From contig NZ_BMXW01000008.1 of the NCBI RefSeq assembly GCF_014651955.1, positions 1-43,587 of the forward strand: a stretch of DNA of 43,587 nucleotides, read 5' to 3'. Every line of letters begins with the position of its first letter. Positions within the stretch are counted from its first letter, which is position 1. Under the pieces are notes generated by a model, which was not told where the DNA came from, searched no databases, and was given only the letters and a program-made list of their open reading frames with translations. Both the position numbers and the translations under genes were made by a program. Positions 1-10,745 of the stretch are shown in pieces. The DNA comes from Shewanella fodinae (GTDB lineage Bacteria > Pseudomonadota > Gammaproteobacteria > Enterobacterales > Shewanellaceae).

Positions 1-78
1 CGGCGCGGAACTCATCGTGGAGCGGTAGGCGAGAGCCTCCAACAGAGACTCCGAATACATTAGCGCAGACCCACCTCG
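1..78. other. Unassigned sequence beyond the broken peptidase gene
   Basis: No gene is recognisable in this stretch at the window edge. It follows the point where the minus-strand peptidase gene loses similarity to its family. A 6-bp inverted repeat (CCTCGT at 74-79, ACGAGG at 103-108) lies at the junction. The sequence could be the end of an inserted element or a deletion scar, and the window ends too soon to tell. Confidence 0.3.
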
Positions 79-1224
79 TCATTGAATTTTATGCTTGCAA
101 CAACGAGGCGGACCATACATTTTATTACGTAAATCCACATAAAAATAAACGGGTATCTGTGTGGTAGATTCTGCTTGGACAATAAAGCGTTGCTTGTCTC
201 GTGAACTGGCAACGACAAAACTTTCCATCTCTGGTAAGAGTTTTTTGATTAACGCCGTTTGTTGTTCAGCATTGTCAGAGAAATAGTGTTGGCGCTGGTA
301 GTCGTCATAGTAAAAGACACCGCTTAACTCACCTTCGTTATTGGTCAGTGCTCCCGCCAAATCATACTCGGGATTGCTATACACTTCTCGTTCAAATTGG
401 TTGTTCTGGATGTCGTAAAGCCATAAAGATTCACGCTTATTTATGCGATCGCTCATAACATAGGCTTTATTGCCATCTTCACTGAGCCCCATTACCTCAA
501 AGGTTTCAGATTTACCAATGATCACGGTATGCAGTGCTTTCATGGGCTCACCATCAGCATTGCGATACCAGGTGGTTAGCTTATGTTCATCAGTGGATTT
601 GTCTTTTTCCCATTGCAGTCCGAGGCGCACCACACCGTGATTATCAGTATACCAGCTATCAATTTTATAGTTATTGACAATGATTTTATCAAAATCACTG
701 TCTGCCAGATTTACGCGGTAGACACTAATGCCTCTGTCCAATTCATCATAAGCTGAGACGAGAATATGCTCCGGGTCATCTTTTAACGCTGATACTAGTC
801 TGAAATTGACATATCTGTAATAGTCTTTTTTGGAGAAGCGTTTATCTGTGAGTTCCTTGGCTTCTTTGGTTTTTAAGTCAATACGATATAGGCGATTGAT
901 ACGGAAGTAATCACCACTGCTATATTCTGGATAACTGAGGGCGACAATCAAATAACGGTTCCCTGACCAAACCACGTATTCGATGCGGTCACGGGCTTTT
1001 TTCAACTGCACTAAGGGGGTAAATTCCACCGAGGGAAAGTCCATCAGTACCACTTGTGGTCCATCCGCAGCATTATATATTGCCGCGAGCTTGTTGCCGT
1101 CAGGCGAGATACTTAGATTTTCCATGATGGGCAGCGAGGCGTACTTTTCATATAACGTCTGCGCCTGAGACGATGGCGATAAAACGAGTAGCAGAAAACC
1201 AAAAATCATCAAACAGGAACGCAT
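79..1224 (-). pseudogene. Truncated S9-type peptidase: exported N-terminal beta-propeller only
   Basis: The 381-residue product begins with a typical signal peptide (hydrophobic stretch followed by a SQAQ cleavage region). It continues with WD/TolB-like blades, including the SPDGNKLA and SEDGNKAYV motifs that recur in the propeller of prolyl-oligopeptidase (S9) family enzymes. Members of that family normally carry a C-terminal alpha/beta-hydrolase domain with a GxSxG serine after the propeller. Here the frame stops right after YFYVDLRNKM, with an odd Cys/Lys-rich tail (CCKHKIQ), and no hydrolase domain follows in the remaining 78 bases. I infer that an insertion or deletion removed the catalytic half. 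The alternative is a stand-alone propeller protein. The start at 1224 is supported by the signal peptide and a purine-rich AAGGAG just upstream. Confidence 0.6.
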
Positions 1225-1315
1225 AGTTGAAACTCCTTTTCAGCGCTCAAATGAATATGAAGAAAAACTTGGAGATGCTACCAGTTCGTAATGTAAAAGT
1301 TAATAATTTAGGTGG

Positions 1316-2443
1316 TTACTTTATGGCTATCAGGACGACAAACTTCTGATTGCTGGCAACGGTATGGCAATTACCAAAGAGGCGTTTTAACTTGATGTGA
1401 TAACCCAAATGACGATTACCTACCACCTGCAGTTTGCCCCCTGGTTGCAACTGACGGCGGGCATCGACAAACATCTGCCAGGCAATATGATCTGTAATTG
1501 CTTCACCTTGATGAAACGGCGGGTTACAGAGAATTAAATCCGCTTCAATATCCTCTGGGAGATGGGTCAGGCAATCATCCCAGTAAAAATGCCCTAGGGC
1601 AGCATGGCCGTCGTTTTGTTGCCAGTTTTGTTTGGCAGATGAGACAGCTTGAAAAGAATCATCTACGAAATGGATATTGGCTTGGGGGTAAAGTTGTGCC
1701 GCTCTGAGGCCTAAAATGCCATTGCCACATCCTAAATCAATAACATCATGAAACGCTCCTTGTGGCAGATGTTGCAGCATCAAGCGGGCCCCAATATCGA
1801 GTTTACTTGCAGCAAAAACGTTGCTCAGGTTGGTTAGTTGTAACTTGTATTCAGGCACTGTCCATTGTTCTGGGAGTAGCTCTGGCCGAGGCTTGCCATC
1901 GGCGATGGCAGTAATGATGCGGGTTTTCTTCCATGCCAGACTGGCAGTGGCTGGGCCAAAATATTGGGCGATGGTTTGCAATAATGATGCATTGATCGAT
2001 TTTGCTTTGGCACCGATAAGTAACTCACTGCCTGCAGGTAATTGTTTGGATAATTGTGTTAGCTGCCAGGCAAAATAATTGAGATTCTTGGGCAGTTTCA
2101 TCAACGTCAAATGCACTGATGCCACGTTGTCTGAAGGCTGGTGGAGCCACTGAATATCGGCGGTAGAGAGTTGATTCAGACTGAGATTCTGCTTGGCGCC
2201 ATAATGTGATGTCGCCGCATCGGACACCCAAAAACAGCCTAGCAACGGATGCAGCGCTTTTAACATACATAACAAGGCGCCAAAACTATCATTTAGCATT
2301 AATATGCTGTTAGGTAGCGTTCTTTCGGCCAATTGTTGCAGGAGATGTTCATCGGCGGCATCCCACGCTTGCAAATTGGTTTGCGATACTGATGGATAAC
2401 GCTGTAAATCGAGTACTTGGTTTCCGAAGGAGAACTGGGCCAT
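1316..2443 (-). CDS. rlmG: 23S rRNA (guanine-1835-N2)-methyltransferase RlmG
   Basis: The 375-residue protein has the two-domain layout of RlmG/RsmC enzymes: a degenerate N-terminal methyltransferase-like half and a catalytic C-terminal half. In the C-terminal half the S-adenosylmethionine loop VIDLGCGNG begins at residue 234, and the catalytic NPPF motif of N2-guanine methyltransferases begins at residue 307. The length matches the family (about 375-380 residues). RlmG methylates G1835 of 23S rRNA in the large subunit. The gene is monocistronic and divergent from the AlkB-type gene, with a promoter region of about 90 bp between them. RsmC (16S) is the closest alternative, but the sequence around the SAM loop and the length fit RlmG better. 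Confidence 0.85.
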   Translation of the reverse strand: MAQFSFGNQVLDLQRYPSVSQTNLQAWDAADEHLLQQLAERTLPNSILMLNDSFGALLCMLKALHPLLGCFWVSDAATSHYGAKQNLSLNQLSTADIQWLHQPSDNVASVHLTLMKLPKNLNYFAWQLTQLSKQLPAGSELLIGAKAKSINASLLQTIAQYFGPATASLAWKKTRIITAIADGKPRPELLPEQWTVPEYKLQLTNLSNVFAASKLDIGARLMLQHLPQGAFHDVIDLGCGNGILGLRAAQLYPQANIHFVDDSFQAVSSAKQNWQQNDGHAALGHFYWDDCLTHLPEDIEADLILCNPPFHQGEAITDHIAWQMFVDARRQLQPGGKLQVVGNRHLGYHIKLKRLFGNCHTVASNQKFVVLIAIK

Positions 2444-2533
2444 GATAACGCTGAGTTAACTGAAAAATCTGCTGCGGATTATCGCAGAAGCCATCAGGAA
2501 TAGCGACTTTCACCAATCATAGTGCCATCTCTT

Positions 2534-3178
2534 ATGCCAAATAATTTACAACAGTCGGCGCTGTTTGAGCATGATTTCAGCGGATGCCAACATATGACCA
2601 CTTATCGGCAACCCCCTATGTTGTTGGTCAGAGCTTACCTTGACCCATCGCAGCAGCAAGCGCTGTGGGCAGAAGCTCAGCAATATCCGCTACAAAAGCC
2701 CGTGGTGGCGGTTTTTGGTAAATCTCACCCGATTCCTCGAACGCAAGTATGGTTCGGTGATCCCGGTTGTGACTATCTATACTCGGGCCTGATGGTAAAA
2801 GCGCAGCCTTGGACTAAATACTGTGGCCGCCTGCGGCATAAACTAATGCGGGATTTCCAGTTACGCAGCAACGGCGTGTTAGTTAATCACTATGCTGATG
2901 GGCGCGAATGTATGGGCTGGCACAGTGACAATGAACCTGAATTGCAGCCTGGAAGTGATATTGCGTCGGTGACTATCGGCGCGGCGCGGGATTTTGATAT
3001 TCGGCATCGACACAGTGGCGAAAAGTTAAGATTGGTTTTGTATAGCGGTGATTTATTACTGATGCGCTGGCCAATGCAGCAACACTGGCAGCACGCGGTT
3101 CCCAAAAGGCTAACGTTAGACCAACCTCGGTTAAACTTTACCTTTCGGCAGTTGATCCCTGACTTTCATTGTTGTTAA
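2534..3178 (+). CDS. AlkB-type 2-oxoglutarate/Fe(II) dioxygenase (DNA alkylation repair)
   Basis: The 214-residue protein has the AlkB signature: an iron-binding HxD in GWHSDNE, a distal histidine in QHAVPK, and the 2-oxoglutarate-binding arginines in the terminal RLNFTFR motif. The central PRTQVWFGD and VNHYADG segments resemble the AlkB2/ALKBH2-like nucleotide-recognition region more than classical E. coli AlkB. Family members oxidatively remove methyl groups from N1-methyladenine and N3-methylcytosine in DNA. An in-frame GTG at 2522 would add four residues, but I prefer the ATG at 2534. The gene stands alone with about 90 bp to bolA. Confidence 0.82.
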   Translation: MPNNLQQSALFEHDFSGCQHMTTYRQPPMLLVRAYLDPSQQQALWAEAQQYPLQKPVVAVFGKSHPIPRTQVWFGDPGCDYLYSGLMVKAQPWTKYCGRLRHKLMRDFQLRSNGVLVNHYADGRECMGWHSDNEPELQPGSDIASVTIGAARDFDIRHRHSGEKLRLVLYSGDLLLMRWPMQQHWQHAVPKRLTLDQPRLNFTFRQLIPDFHCC

Positions 3179-3266
3179 TTGGGATTGCTGGGTGTTGTTT
3201 GTTGATTGATCTTTGTATGCTGAGCAAGTAACCTGCCGCCAATTACCACCCGCTGGGGAATGAGTT

Positions 3267-3566
3267 ATGTCAGTTGCTGAAACTATTCAACAAAAATTAC
3301 AGGCGGCGTTGCTACCTGAACATATTGAAGTGCTTAACGAGAGCCACAACCACCATGTGCCACCAAATTCTGAGACACATTTTAAAGTGGTGTTGGTCAG
3401 TCAGGCGTTTAACGGTTTGCGGTTACTGGCACGGCATCGAAAAGTCAATGAAACATTGGCTCATGAATTGGCAAACGGTGTCCATGCGTTATCCATGCAT
3501 ACTTACACCCCGGAAGAGTGGCTGGCTCTGGCTGAAGTGCCACAGTCACCTAAATGTCGTGGTTAA
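3267..3566 (+). CDS. bolA: BolA family protein
   Basis: The 99-residue protein shows the BolA fold signature: an N-terminal helix with IQQKLQAAL, the loop NESHNHHVPPNSETHFKVV containing the conserved histidine, then FNGLRLLARHRKVNETLA and a C-terminal HALSMHTYTPEEW. BolA proteins partner monothiol glutaredoxins through a shared [2Fe-2S] cluster and influence cell shape and stress responses. The start at 3267 follows a GGGGAATG purine stretch. The gene precedes luxS by about 70 bp on the same strand and may be co-transcribed with it. Confidence 0.88.
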   Translation: MSVAETIQQKLQAALLPEHIEVLNESHNHHVPPNSETHFKVVLVSQAFNGLRLLARHRKVNETLAHELANGVHALSMHTYTPEEWLALAEVPQSPKCRG

Positions 3567-3635
3567 TATTGGTGTGAACGTGTTTAGTTGCAGAGCTTGT
3601 CTCGGCAACCTAAGAGTGAATTGAGGGAGGCAGTT

Positions 3636-4145
3636 ATGCCACTGTTAGACAGCTTTACTGTGGATCATACGCGGATGCAAGCACCTGCCGTGCGGGTAGC
3701 TAAACAGATGACCACACCCAAGGGCGATAAGATCACCGTGTTTGATTTACGTTTTTGCGTGCCAAACAAAGCCATATTGAGCGAGCGTGGCATCCATACG
3801 TTGGAGCACTTGTTTGCAGGCTTTATGCGTGACCATCTGAATGGCGATGGTGTTGAGATTATTGATATTTCACCGATGGGTTGTCGTACCGGTTTTTATA
3901 TGAGCCTGATTGGCACCCCCAATGAAAAGCGTGTTGCTGACGCCTGGTTAGCCGCAATGCAGGACGTGCTGCAAGTGCAAGATCAGGCCGCGATTCCTGA
4001 GCTTAATCAGTATCAGTGCGGTACCTTTACGATGCACTCGCTAGAGCAAGCACAACAGATAGCAAAAGAGGTTATCGCATCTGGTGTTAGCGTTAATCAC
4101 AACGAAGAACTTAAGCTTAGCGACGCTATTTTGAAGACATTGTAA
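3636..4145 (+). CDS. luxS: S-ribosylhomocysteine lyase LuxS (AI-2 synthase)
   Basis: The 169-residue protein matches LuxS in length and motifs. The zinc-binding HxxEH is in HTLEHLF, the catalytic cysteine in [10 protein letters not shown], and the third metal ligand in the C-terminal YQCGTF. LuxS splits S-ribosylhomocysteine into homocysteine and the AI-2 precursor DPD, so it serves both the activated methyl cycle and quorum signalling. I start it at 3636 rather than the upstream in-frame 3588 because [11 protein letters not shown] is the normal N-terminus and GAGGGAGG lies at the right distance. A strong terminator follows. Confidence 0.95.
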   Translation: MPLLDSFTVDHTRMQAPAVRVAKQMTTPKGDKITVFDLRFCVPNKAILSERGIHTLEHLFAGFMRDHLNGDGVEIIDISPMGCRTGFYMSLIGTPNEKRVADAWLAAMQDVLQVQDQAAIPELNQYQCGTFTMHSLEQAQQIAKEVIASGVSVNHNEELKLSDAILKTL

Positions 4146-4167
4146 GCGGTACTGGTTTGACCCTTTG

Positions 4168-4203
4168 AAAAACGGCATGGATGTAAATTCATGCCGTTTT
4201 TTG
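4168..4203 (+). terminator. Rho-independent terminator of luxS
   Basis: AAAACGGCATG pairs with CATGCCGTTTT around a short loop and is followed by a T run. It sits 22 bp after the luxS stop. The A run on the 5' side could let it act on minus-strand transcripts too. Confidence 0.85.
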
Positions 4204-4705
4204 CTGCAAATTAGCGCTTCCTTACTAAAGTGTAATAGCAATGGTAATACCAATTGCACTAAGGTGTACGGTATAACGCGGTCGATCCATTTATCTATAG
4301 ACACGCCGGGTTTATGGCGATTGGAGAATGTTAGGCTCGTTAAGTGTGATCAGTCGCAAATTTATTTTTTTGCAGTGGTTGTACTCACAAAATTATCTAT
4401 TTTTAAAAGAGTGAATTAGTTCATAAATGCAGCGATGGCGGGTCGCTGGGTTTATTTGTAAAAACAGTGCTGTGAATTTGTTGTTTAAATAGGTTTTTTT
4501 GGAATACTTGTGGGCACAAAAATACTACAATTTTCGTGGCTATAGCATTTCAATTGGGGTAGAATGCCCGCCGAACAACGTGATTGCGATCGCATTTCTG
4601 AGATAAATCTGCGCTAACTCAATGCTTGGCATAGTTGTTGTGTGATGCCCTGGATTGGCAGGAACGCGGCGCATTGTCTTTCCTTCAACCGTAGTGCATG
4701 TGGAT
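4204..4705 (+). promoter_or_regulatory. Long upstream region of the nqr operon
   Basis: About 500 bp without a credible gene separate the luxS terminator from nqrA. The region is AT-rich on its left side. It contains a small palindrome TGGTAATACCA at 4242-4252, a run of T-rich tracts at 4366-4500, and a palindrome TGCGATCGCA near 4585-4594. A possible -10 element (TAGAAT, about 4560) would give an nqr leader of roughly 140 nt. I could not assign a specific regulator. Confidence 0.4.
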
Positions 4706-6040
4706 ATGATTACAATCAAGAAAGGATTGGACTTACCTCTTGCAGGTAAACCAAAGCAAGTTATCCATGATGGCCCAGCCATTAAACACGTTGCTACATT
4801 GGGTGAAGAGTATATTGGCTTACGTCCAACGATGAAGATCAAAGTGGGCGACAAAATAGCGAAGGGCCAGGTTCTTTTTGAAGATAAAAGGAACCCCGGC
4901 GTCAAATATACCGCTTTTGCCAGTGGCATTGTTGCAGACATCAACCGCGGCGCCCGACGAGTTTTGCAGTCAGTGGTGATCGAAGTCGAAGGGAACGAGT
5001 CGGTTTCTTTTGCTAAGTACGATCCCGCTGCCATTGACTCTTTGGAGCCTGCCAAAGTTAGGGAAAATCTGATTGAATCCGGTTTGTGGACGGCATTTCG
5101 TACACGGCCTTTCAGTAAAGTTCCTGCTGTAGATTCCTCAACCTCCGCTATTTTTGTTACCGCCATTGATACTCAGCCGTTGGCTGCGGATCCTCAAGTC
5201 ATCATTGCTGAACATAAAGACGATTTTGTCAATGGTCTGAAAGTGCTTGCCAGACTTAGCGAGAAGGTCTTTTTGTGCAAAGCGCCAGGTGCGGATATTC
5301 CCGCCGCCAATGCTCAGGTGGAAGAGTTCGCAGGTCCACATCCAGCAGGGCTGCCGGGCACTCATATCCATTTCCTGATGCCGGCTTCTGCAAAACGCAC
5401 GGTTTGGCACATCGGCTATCAGGATGTGATTGCCGTTGGTCAGTTGTTTACTACAGGTGAATTAAACTGCCATCGAGTCATAGCCATTGGTGGACCGAAA
5501 GCAAAATCTCCCCGTCTTATCCGTACTTTATTGGGGGCAAGTACTGATGAGCTGGTGGCCAGTGAAAAAGCCAGTGGTCAGGTACGTGTGATTTCCGGGT
5601 CGGTGCTGAACGGGGAAACAGCCTCAGGCCCTCATGCATATCTTGGACGTTACTCGTTACAGATTTCATTGGTGGAAGAAGGAACCGAGAAGGAATTTTT
5701 TGGTTGGGTAATGCCTGGCGCTGATAAGTTTTCCGTCACTCGTGCTTTCTTGAGTCATTTAACACCTTCCCGTCTGTTTAACATGACGACCAGTACTGGC
5801 GGGTCTGAACGGGCGATGGTGCCTATCGGCAACTATGAACGGGTCATGCCGCTAGATATTCTGCCCACTATGCTGTTGCGGGATCTGCTGTCTGGCGATA
5901 CTGACAGTGCCATGGCACTGGGTGCGCTAGAACTGGATGAAGAAGACTTGGCGCTCTGCACTTTCGTTTGCCCCGGTAAGTATGACTATGGTTCCTATCT
6001 GCGTGACTGCTTGGATACCATTGAGAGGGAAGGCCTATGA
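4706..6040 (+). CDS. nqrA: Na+-translocating NADH:quinone reductase subunit A
   Basis: The 444-residue protein starts [16 protein letters not shown], the standard NqrA N-terminus, and retains the conserved [19 protein letters not shown], the biotinyl-like barrel region and the C-terminal [12 protein letters not shown]. NqrA is the cytoplasmic subunit of the six-subunit pump that couples NADH oxidation by quinone to Na+ export across the inner membrane. A TTG-initiated extension from 4655 is open but lacks family similarity, so I use ATG 4706. The stop overlaps the nqrB start (ATGA), showing translational coupling. It is the first gene of the nqrABCDEF operon. Confidence 0.96.
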   Translation: MITIKKGLDLPLAGKPKQVIHDGPAIKHVATLGEEYIGLRPTMKIKVGDKIAKGQVLFEDKRNPGVKYTAFASGIVADINRGARRVLQSVVIEVEGNESVSFAKYDPAAIDSLEPAKVRENLIESGLWTAFRTRPFSKVPAVDSSTSAIFVTAIDTQPLAADPQVIIAEHKDDFVNGLKVLARLSEKVFLCKAPGADIPAANAQVEEFAGPHPAGLPGTHIHFLMPASAKRTVWHIGYQDVIAVGQLFTTGELNCHRVIAIGGPKAKSPRLIRTLLGASTDELVASEKASGQVRVISGSVLNGETASGPHAYLGRYSLQISLVEEGTEKEFFGWVMPGADKFSVTRAFLSHLTPSRLFNMTTSTGGSERAMVPIGNYERVMPLDILPTMLLRDLLSGDTDSAMALGALELDEEDLALCTFVCPGKYDYGSYLRDCLDTIEREGL

Positions 6041-7236
6041 GCTTAAAAGATTTTCTTGATCGTATTGAACCGCAGTTTGAAAAAGGTGGTAAATACGAAA
6101 AATGGTACGCGCTCTATGAAGCAGCCGCGACCATTCTTTACACGCCAGGTAAGGTGAATACTGGGCGAACCCATGTGCGCGACAACCTAGATCTGAAGCG
6201 CATGATGATTACCGTTTGGGCGTGTACGTTCCCGGCAATGTTTATGGGCATGTACAATATCGGATTGCAGGCACAGATAGCGTTGGTTGCTGGTCATGGT
6301 ACTCCTGATGTGTGGCAGGTCGGGTTGTTTCAGTTGTTTGGTGCCCAACTTACCACTAATGCCGGCTGGGCGACCTTGATGTGGTATGGTGCCTGTTTCT
6401 TCCTGCCTATTTATGCGGTGACTTTTGCCATCGGTGGCATTTGGGAAGTGTTATTTGCCATGGTGCGCGGCCATGAAGTTAACGAAGGTTTCTTTGTTAC
6501 CTCCATCCTGTTTGCGTTGATCCTGCCGCCTACTATTCCGTTGTGGATGGTTGCATTGGGGATTACTTTCGGGGTGGTGGTCGCCAAGGAAGTCTTTGGC
6601 GGAACCGGACGTAACTTCCTTAACCCTGCATTGGCTGGCCGTGCATTCCTGTTCTTTGCCTATCCACTCAATATGTCAGGTGATACTACTTGGGTAGTGG
6701 CTGATGGTTATTCAGGTGCAACTGCATTAAGTCAGGCGGCAGCAGGTAAATTGAGTTATGCCTTTGACCAGAGTTGGTGGAATGCGTTTCTTGGCTTTAT
6801 TCCTGGCTCCACTGGTGAGGTGTCCACCTTAGCAATCCTTATCGGCGGCTTGATTATCATCTATACCCGGATTGCGTCTTGGCGCATTGTGGGCGGCGTG
6901 ATGGTCGGCATGATTGGGGTGTCTCTGTTGTTGAATGCCGTCGGTTCTAATACCAACCCTATGTTTGCGATGCCTTGGTACTGGCATTTGGTGTTGGGTG
7001 GTTTTGCTTTTGGCATGATGTTTATGGCTACAGATCCGGTATCGGCCTCCTTTACTAATAAAGCCAAATGGGCATATGGCATCCTGATTGGAGCCATGGC
7101 GGTATTTATTCGGGTTATCAATCCGGCGTTCCCAGAAGGAATGATGTTGGCGATCCTGTTTGCCAACCTGTTTGCACCGTTATTTGACCATTTTGTGGTA
7201 CAGGCGAATATCAAGCGGAGGATTGCTCGTGGCTAA
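6037..7236 (+). CDS. nqrB: Na+-NQR subunit B (membrane, FMN/riboflavin-carrying)
   Basis: The 399-residue polytopic membrane protein has about ten hydrophobic segments. It carries the flavinylation motif SGAT in [11 protein letters not shown], with the threonine at residue 229 that accepts covalent FMN through a phosphoester bond. The conserved [20 protein letters not shown] segment is also present. NqrB forms part of the Na+ channel and holds a flavin that passes electrons to quinone. It overlaps nqrA by 4 bp and nqrC by 8 bp. Confidence 0.96.
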   Translation: MSLKDFLDRIEPQFEKGGKYEKWYALYEAAATILYTPGKVNTGRTHVRDNLDLKRMMITVWACTFPAMFMGMYNIGLQAQIALVAGHGTPDVWQVGLFQLFGAQLTTNAGWATLMWYGACFFLPIYAVTFAIGGIWEVLFAMVRGHEVNEGFFVTSILFALILPPTIPLWMVALGITFGVVVAKEVFGGTGRNFLNPALAGRAFLFFAYPLNMSGDTTWVVADGYSGATALSQAAAGKLSYAFDQSWWNAFLGFIPGSTGEVSTLAILIGGLIIIYTRIASWRIVGGVMVGMIGVSLLLNAVGSNTNPMFAMPWYWHLVLGGFAFGMMFMATDPVSASFTNKAKWAYGILIGAMAVFIRVINPAFPEGMMLAILFANLFAPLFDHFVVQANIKRRIARG

Positions 7237-8014
7237 GAATAAAGATTCATTCGCCAGGACGCTGTTTATCGTTGTCGGTTTGTGTCTGATCTGCTCTATC
7301 TTTGTATCGACAGCGGCGGTATTGCTTAAGCCGACCCAACAGGAAAACAGGTTGCTGGATAAGCAAAAATATATTCTTGAAGCAGCAGGACTGATTGACC
7401 CGCAGGCCAAGTTGACCAAGAAAGATATCTTACAGACTTATAAAAAGTATGTAGAAGCTAAAGTTGTAGACCTGAAAACCGGCTCTATGGTATCAGGTAT
7501 TGATGGTGACACTTATGATCAACAGAAGGCTTCGCGTGATCCGGCAACATCATTTGTGCCACAACACGATATCGCTTCTGTTAAACGTGTTGCGGATAAC
7601 GCAGTAGTTTATCTAGTGCATGATGATGCAGGCAAACTCACCACTGTTATTTTGCCAGTTCACGGTTATGGTCTATGGTCAACCATGTACGCTTTCCTAG
7701 CGGTCAAGCCCGATATGAACACAGTGCAGAATCTGGTTTATTATAGTCAGGGGGAAACTCCGGGGCTGGGGGGCGAAGTTCAGAATCCAAAATGGAAAGC
7801 GAAGTGGAACGGCAAAAAGCTGTTTGACGAAAACGGCAATATCGCAATTAAAGTCACCAAAAATCCTGCGGTGGCCGCATCTGACTATGGTGTCGATGCG
7901 CTTTCCGGTGCGACATTGACCAGTAACGGCGTGCAGCATACGTTGACGTTTTGGCTGGGCGATGAAGGTTTTGCCCGCTTCATTGAAAAAGCACGCAATG
8001 GAGGATTGAGCTAA
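7229..8014 (+). CDS. nqrC: Na+-NQR subunit C (periplasmic FMN subunit)
   Basis: The 261-residue product has one N-terminal membrane anchor (about residues 10-32) and a periplasmic FMN-binding domain. Its [10 protein letters not shown] motif places the flavin-accepting threonine at residue 229. I place the start at the GTG of 7229 because [16 protein letters not shown] is the usual N-terminus and AGCGGAGG lies just upstream. The longer open frame reaches back into nqrB and is not conserved. The final A of its TAA is the first base of nqrD, so translation is coupled. The FMN transferase ApbE that flavinylates it is not encoded in this operon. Confidence 0.95.
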   Translation: MAKNKDSFARTLFIVVGLCLICSIFVSTAAVLLKPTQQENRLLDKQKYILEAAGLIDPQAKLTKKDILQTYKKYVEAKVVDLKTGSMVSGIDGDTYDQQKASRDPATSFVPQHDIASVKRVADNAVVYLVHDDAGKLTTVILPVHGYGLWSTMYAFLAVKPDMNTVQNLVYYSQGETPGLGGEVQNPKWKAKWNGKKLFDENGNIAIKVTKNPAVAASDYGVDALSGATLTSNGVQHTLTFWLGDEGFARFIEKARNGGLS

Positions 8015-8646
8015 TGGCTGATACTAAAGAACTAAGACAGGTTCTCACCGGACCTATCCTCAACAACAACCCTATTGCGTTGCAAGTTCTAGGGGTATGT
8101 AGTGCGCTAGCGGTTACCAGCAAACTGGAAACTGCTCTGGTAATGGCGCTGGCACTCACGGCGGTAACTGCATTTTCTAACTTGTTTATCTCGTTGATCC
8201 GAAACCAAATTCCTAGCAGCGTTCGTATCATCGTGCAGATGACTATTATCGCCTCATTGGTAATTGTGGTCGATCAGCTGTTGCAGGCATACGCCTACAA
8301 TGTCTCCAAGCAGTTATCCGTGTTTGTGGGATTGATTATTACCAACTGTATCGTTATGGGCCGGGCTGAAGCCTATGCCATGAAATCGCCACCGTTAATG
8401 AGTTTTATGGATGGGATTGGTAATGGTTTAGGTTATGGTGCCGTGCTGTTGACCGTCGGTTTTTTCCGTGAACTTTTCGGCAGCGGTTCCCTGTTTGGTG
8501 TGCAGATCCTGCAGAAAATTTCTGATGGTGGCTGGTATCAGCCCAATGGTCTGCTGTTGTTACCTCCCAGCGCTTTCTTCTTGATTGGCATGCTGATTTG
8601 GGTCATTCGTACGAAGAAACCCGAACAGGTTGAAGCGAAAGGATAA
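8014..8646 (+). CDS. nqrD: Na+-NQR subunit D
   Basis: The 210-residue integral membrane protein has six predicted segments. The first conserved cysteine (C29) lies in [12 protein letters not shown] and the second in [15 protein letters not shown]. Together with the paired cysteines of NqrE these ligate an iron centre inside the membrane that relays electrons during Na+ transport. Its length equals that of the Vibrio protein. It is paralogous to NqrE in an inverted topology, and both belong to the NqrDE/RnfAE family. Confidence 0.96.
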   Translation: MADTKELRQVLTGPILNNNPIALQVLGVCSALAVTSKLETALVMALALTAVTAFSNLFISLIRNQIPSSVRIIVQMTIIASLVIVVDQLLQAYAYNVSKQLSVFVGLIITNCIVMGRAEAYAMKSPPLMSFMDGIGNGLGYGAVLLTVGFFRELFGSGSLFGVQILQKISDGGWYQPNGLLLLPPSAFFLIGMLIWVIRTKKPEQVEAKG

Positions 8647-8651
8647 GTATG

Positions 8652-9260
8652 ATGGAACACTATCTGAGTTTATTGATCCGTTCGATCTTTATCGAAAACA
8701 TGGCACTGTCCTTCTTCCTAGGAATGTGTACTTTCCTAGCAGTGTCCAAAAAAGTAAAAACAGCCATGGGGTTGGGGATTGCCGTTGTTTTAGTCATGAC
8801 AATTTCAGTACCTGCCAACCAGATTATCTATCAAGGGTTGCTGGCACCAGGTGCTTTGGCGTGGGCGGGGTTTCCTGATGCCGATCTGAGCTTTCTTAAG
8901 TTCATTACCTTTATCGGGGTGATTGCGGCGTTGGTGCAGATTCTAGAAATGGCATTGGATAAGTATTTCCCGCCACTTTACAACGCCTTGGGTATTTTCC
9001 TACCGTTGATCACTGTGAACTGCGCTATTTTTGGTGCGGTATCCTTCATGGTGGAACGTGATTACACGTTAGGCGAAAGTGCGGTATTTGGTTTTGGTTC
9101 GGGTGCCGGCTGGGCATTGGCAATTGTGTTGATGGCGGGTATCCGTGAGAAACTTAAATATGCAGATGTGCCAGCAGGGCTGCGTGGGTTGGGGATCACC
9201 TTCCTGACTGCAGGTCTAATGGCGTTGGGTTTCATGTCGTTCTCTGGTGTGTCGCTTTGA
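8652..9260 (+). CDS. nqrE: Na+-NQR subunit E
   Basis: The 202-residue membrane protein with six segments is paralogous to NqrD. The conserved cysteines lie in [11 protein letters not shown] (C26 when MEHYL is the N-terminus) and [12 protein letters not shown]. Two ATG codons are adjacent (8649 and 8652). I choose 8652 because it gives the family's MEHYLSL start and cysteine numbering, but 8649 is equally possible from the ribosome-binding site AAAGGA. It follows nqrD by a few bases. Confidence 0.95.
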   Translation: MEHYLSLLIRSIFIENMALSFFLGMCTFLAVSKKVKTAMGLGIAVVLVMTISVPANQIIYQGLLAPGALAWAGFPDADLSFLKFITFIGVIAALVQILEMALDKYFPPLYNALGIFLPLITVNCAIFGAVSFMVERDYTLGESAVFGFGSGAGWALAIVLMAGIREKLKYADVPAGLRGLGITFLTAGLMALGFMSFSGVSL

Positions 9261-9304
9261 TGCGGCCAGTGGCTTCCTGAATTGGACCTTCTAAGGATAA
9301 GTTA

Positions 9305-10561
9305 ATGGATATTCTTGGTATTTTTAAGTCCACTCCACTTGAGGTGTACCTCGGTGTGAGTATGTTCACCGCCATTGTACTGGTGTTGGTATTGGTGATT
9401 CTGTTCGCCAAATCCAGACTAGTCTCCAGCGGTAATATCACAATTTCTATCAATGGCGACCCGGAAAAAGCCATCAATACTGCGGCTGGGGGTAAGTTGC
9501 TTGGCGTGTTGGCTGATAATGGCATTTTCGTTTCGTCAGCTTGTGGTGGTGGTGGCTCCTGTGGCCAATGCCGAGTGAAAGTTAAATCCGGTGGCGGAGA
9601 TATTTTGCCAACGGAGCTCAACCATATTAATAAAGGGGAGGCCCGCGAGGGCTGCCGTCTGTCATGTCAGGTTAATGTAAAATCTGACATGGAGATTGAA
9701 CTAGATGAATCCATCTTCGGCATCAAGAAGTGGGAATGTACCGTTATCTCCAATGACAACAAGGCAACCTTTATTAAGGAATTGAAACTGGGTATTCCAG
9801 ACGGCGAATCAGTACCGTTCCGTGCTGGTGGCTATATCCAGATCGAGGCGCCAGCTCATCATATCTACTATAAAGACTTTGATATTCCAGAGAAGTATCG
9901 GAAGGACTGGGATCATTTTGGGTTCTTTAAGTTGGAGTCTAAAGTTGATGAACCGGTAATCCGCGCATATTCAATGGCGAACTATCCAGAAGAGTTTGGC
10001 ATTATTATGTTAAACGTGCGTATTGCGACACCACCACCACGCAATCTGAGTTTGCCGTGCGGTAAGATGTCTTCGTACATCTGGAGTCTCAAGCCTGGCG
10101 ATAAGGTGACAATCTCCGGTCCGTTTGGTGAGTTCTTCGCTAAAGATACTGATGCTGAAATGGTATTTATTGGCGGTGGTGCTGGTATGGCGCCAATGCG
10201 TTCGCATATTTTCGATCAACTAAAACGTATCAAAACTAAACGTAAGATGAGTTTCTGGTACGGTGCTCGCTCTAAGCGCGAAATGTTCTATGTTGAAGAT
10301 TTCGATATGCTGGCTAAAGAAAACGATAACTTTAACTGGTATGTGGCGCTGTCTGATCCGCAGCCTGAAGATAACTGGGATGGATACACTGGCTTTATTC
10401 ACAACGTGCTTTATGAAAACTACCTGAAGAGTCATGAAGCACCGGAAGACTGTGAATTTTATATGTGTGGTCCTCCAGTCATGAATGCTGCGGTCATTGC
10501 GATGTTGAAAGACCTCGGCGTTGAAGAAGACAATATATTGTTGGATGACTTCGGTGGTTAG
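9305..10561 (+). CDS. nqrF: Na+-NQR subunit F (NADH dehydrogenase, FAD and [2Fe-2S])
   Basis: The 418-residue protein has an N-terminal membrane anchor followed by a ferredoxin-like domain with ligands C80, C86, C89 ([11 protein letters not shown]) and C121 (GCRLSC). A ferredoxin reductase module then provides the FAD-binding RAYSMANYP and the NADH-binding [11 protein letters not shown] and CGPPVMN motifs. It takes electrons from NADH and starts the chain through the complex. It is about ten residues longer than the Vibrio protein. It begins after a 44-bp gap with AAGGATAAG as ribosome-binding site. Confidence 0.96.
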   Translation: MDILGIFKSTPLEVYLGVSMFTAIVLVLVLVILFAKSRLVSSGNITISINGDPEKAINTAAGGKLLGVLADNGIFVSSACGGGGSCGQCRVKVKSGGGDILPTELNHINKGEAREGCRLSCQVNVKSDMEIELDESIFGIKKWECTVISNDNKATFIKELKLGIPDGESVPFRAGGYIQIEAPAHHIYYKDFDIPEKYRKDWDHFGFFKLESKVDEPVIRAYSMANYPEEFGIIMLNVRIATPPPRNLSLPCGKMSSYIWSLKPGDKVTISGPFGEFFAKDTDAEMVFIGGGAGMAPMRSHIFDQLKRIKTKRKMSFWYGARSKREMFYVEDFDMLAKENDNFNWYVALSDPQPEDNWDGYTGFIHNVLYENYLKSHEAPEDCEFYMCGPPVMNAAVIAMLKDLGVEEDNILLDDFGG

Positions 10562-10570
10562 GTAAAATAT

Positions 10571-10597
10571 GAAGGCACAGCACCATGCTGTGCCTTC
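10571..10597 (+). terminator. Perfect hairpin between nqrF and nqrM
   Basis: A 12-bp perfect stem (GAAGGCACAGCA / TGCTGTGCCTTC) with a 3-nt loop lies 10 bp after the nqrF stop. It lacks a proper U tract (TGTTATAT follows). It may be a partial terminator that lowers nqrM expression or a stabilising 3' structure for the nqrA-F mRNA. Confidence 0.55.
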
Positions 10598-10745
10598 TGT
10601 TATATGTCCCAATTTCTAGCCTATCCTTTTACTGAACGTATTGATATTACTGATGTTGTTAGCTTTTTAGACCGCCAATGAAACGATTGTCGCTTTGAGG
10701 TATAATGCAGTTGTACTTAAGTTAATACCTGAAGCAAGAGGAATC

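Noticed and set aside
1..110. Integron attC site or group II intron end at the peptidase break
   Set aside because: No GTTRRRY/RYYYAAC core-site pair and no GTGYG intron start or domain V hairpin can be placed in this short stretch.
3274..3624. 116-codon frame overlapping bolA
   Set aside because: It is a +1-frame shadow of bolA. Its Cys/Trp/His-rich composition and lack of its own ribosome-binding site argue against a gene.
4345..4360. Possible CRP site TGTGATCAGTCGCAAA upstream of nqrA
   Set aside because: Only the left half fits TGTGA-N6-TCACA. The right half mismatches at several positions.
4655..4705. TTG-initiated N-terminal extension of NqrA
   Set aside because: The family starts at [10 protein letters not shown] (4706), and the extra 17 residues have no expected similarity.
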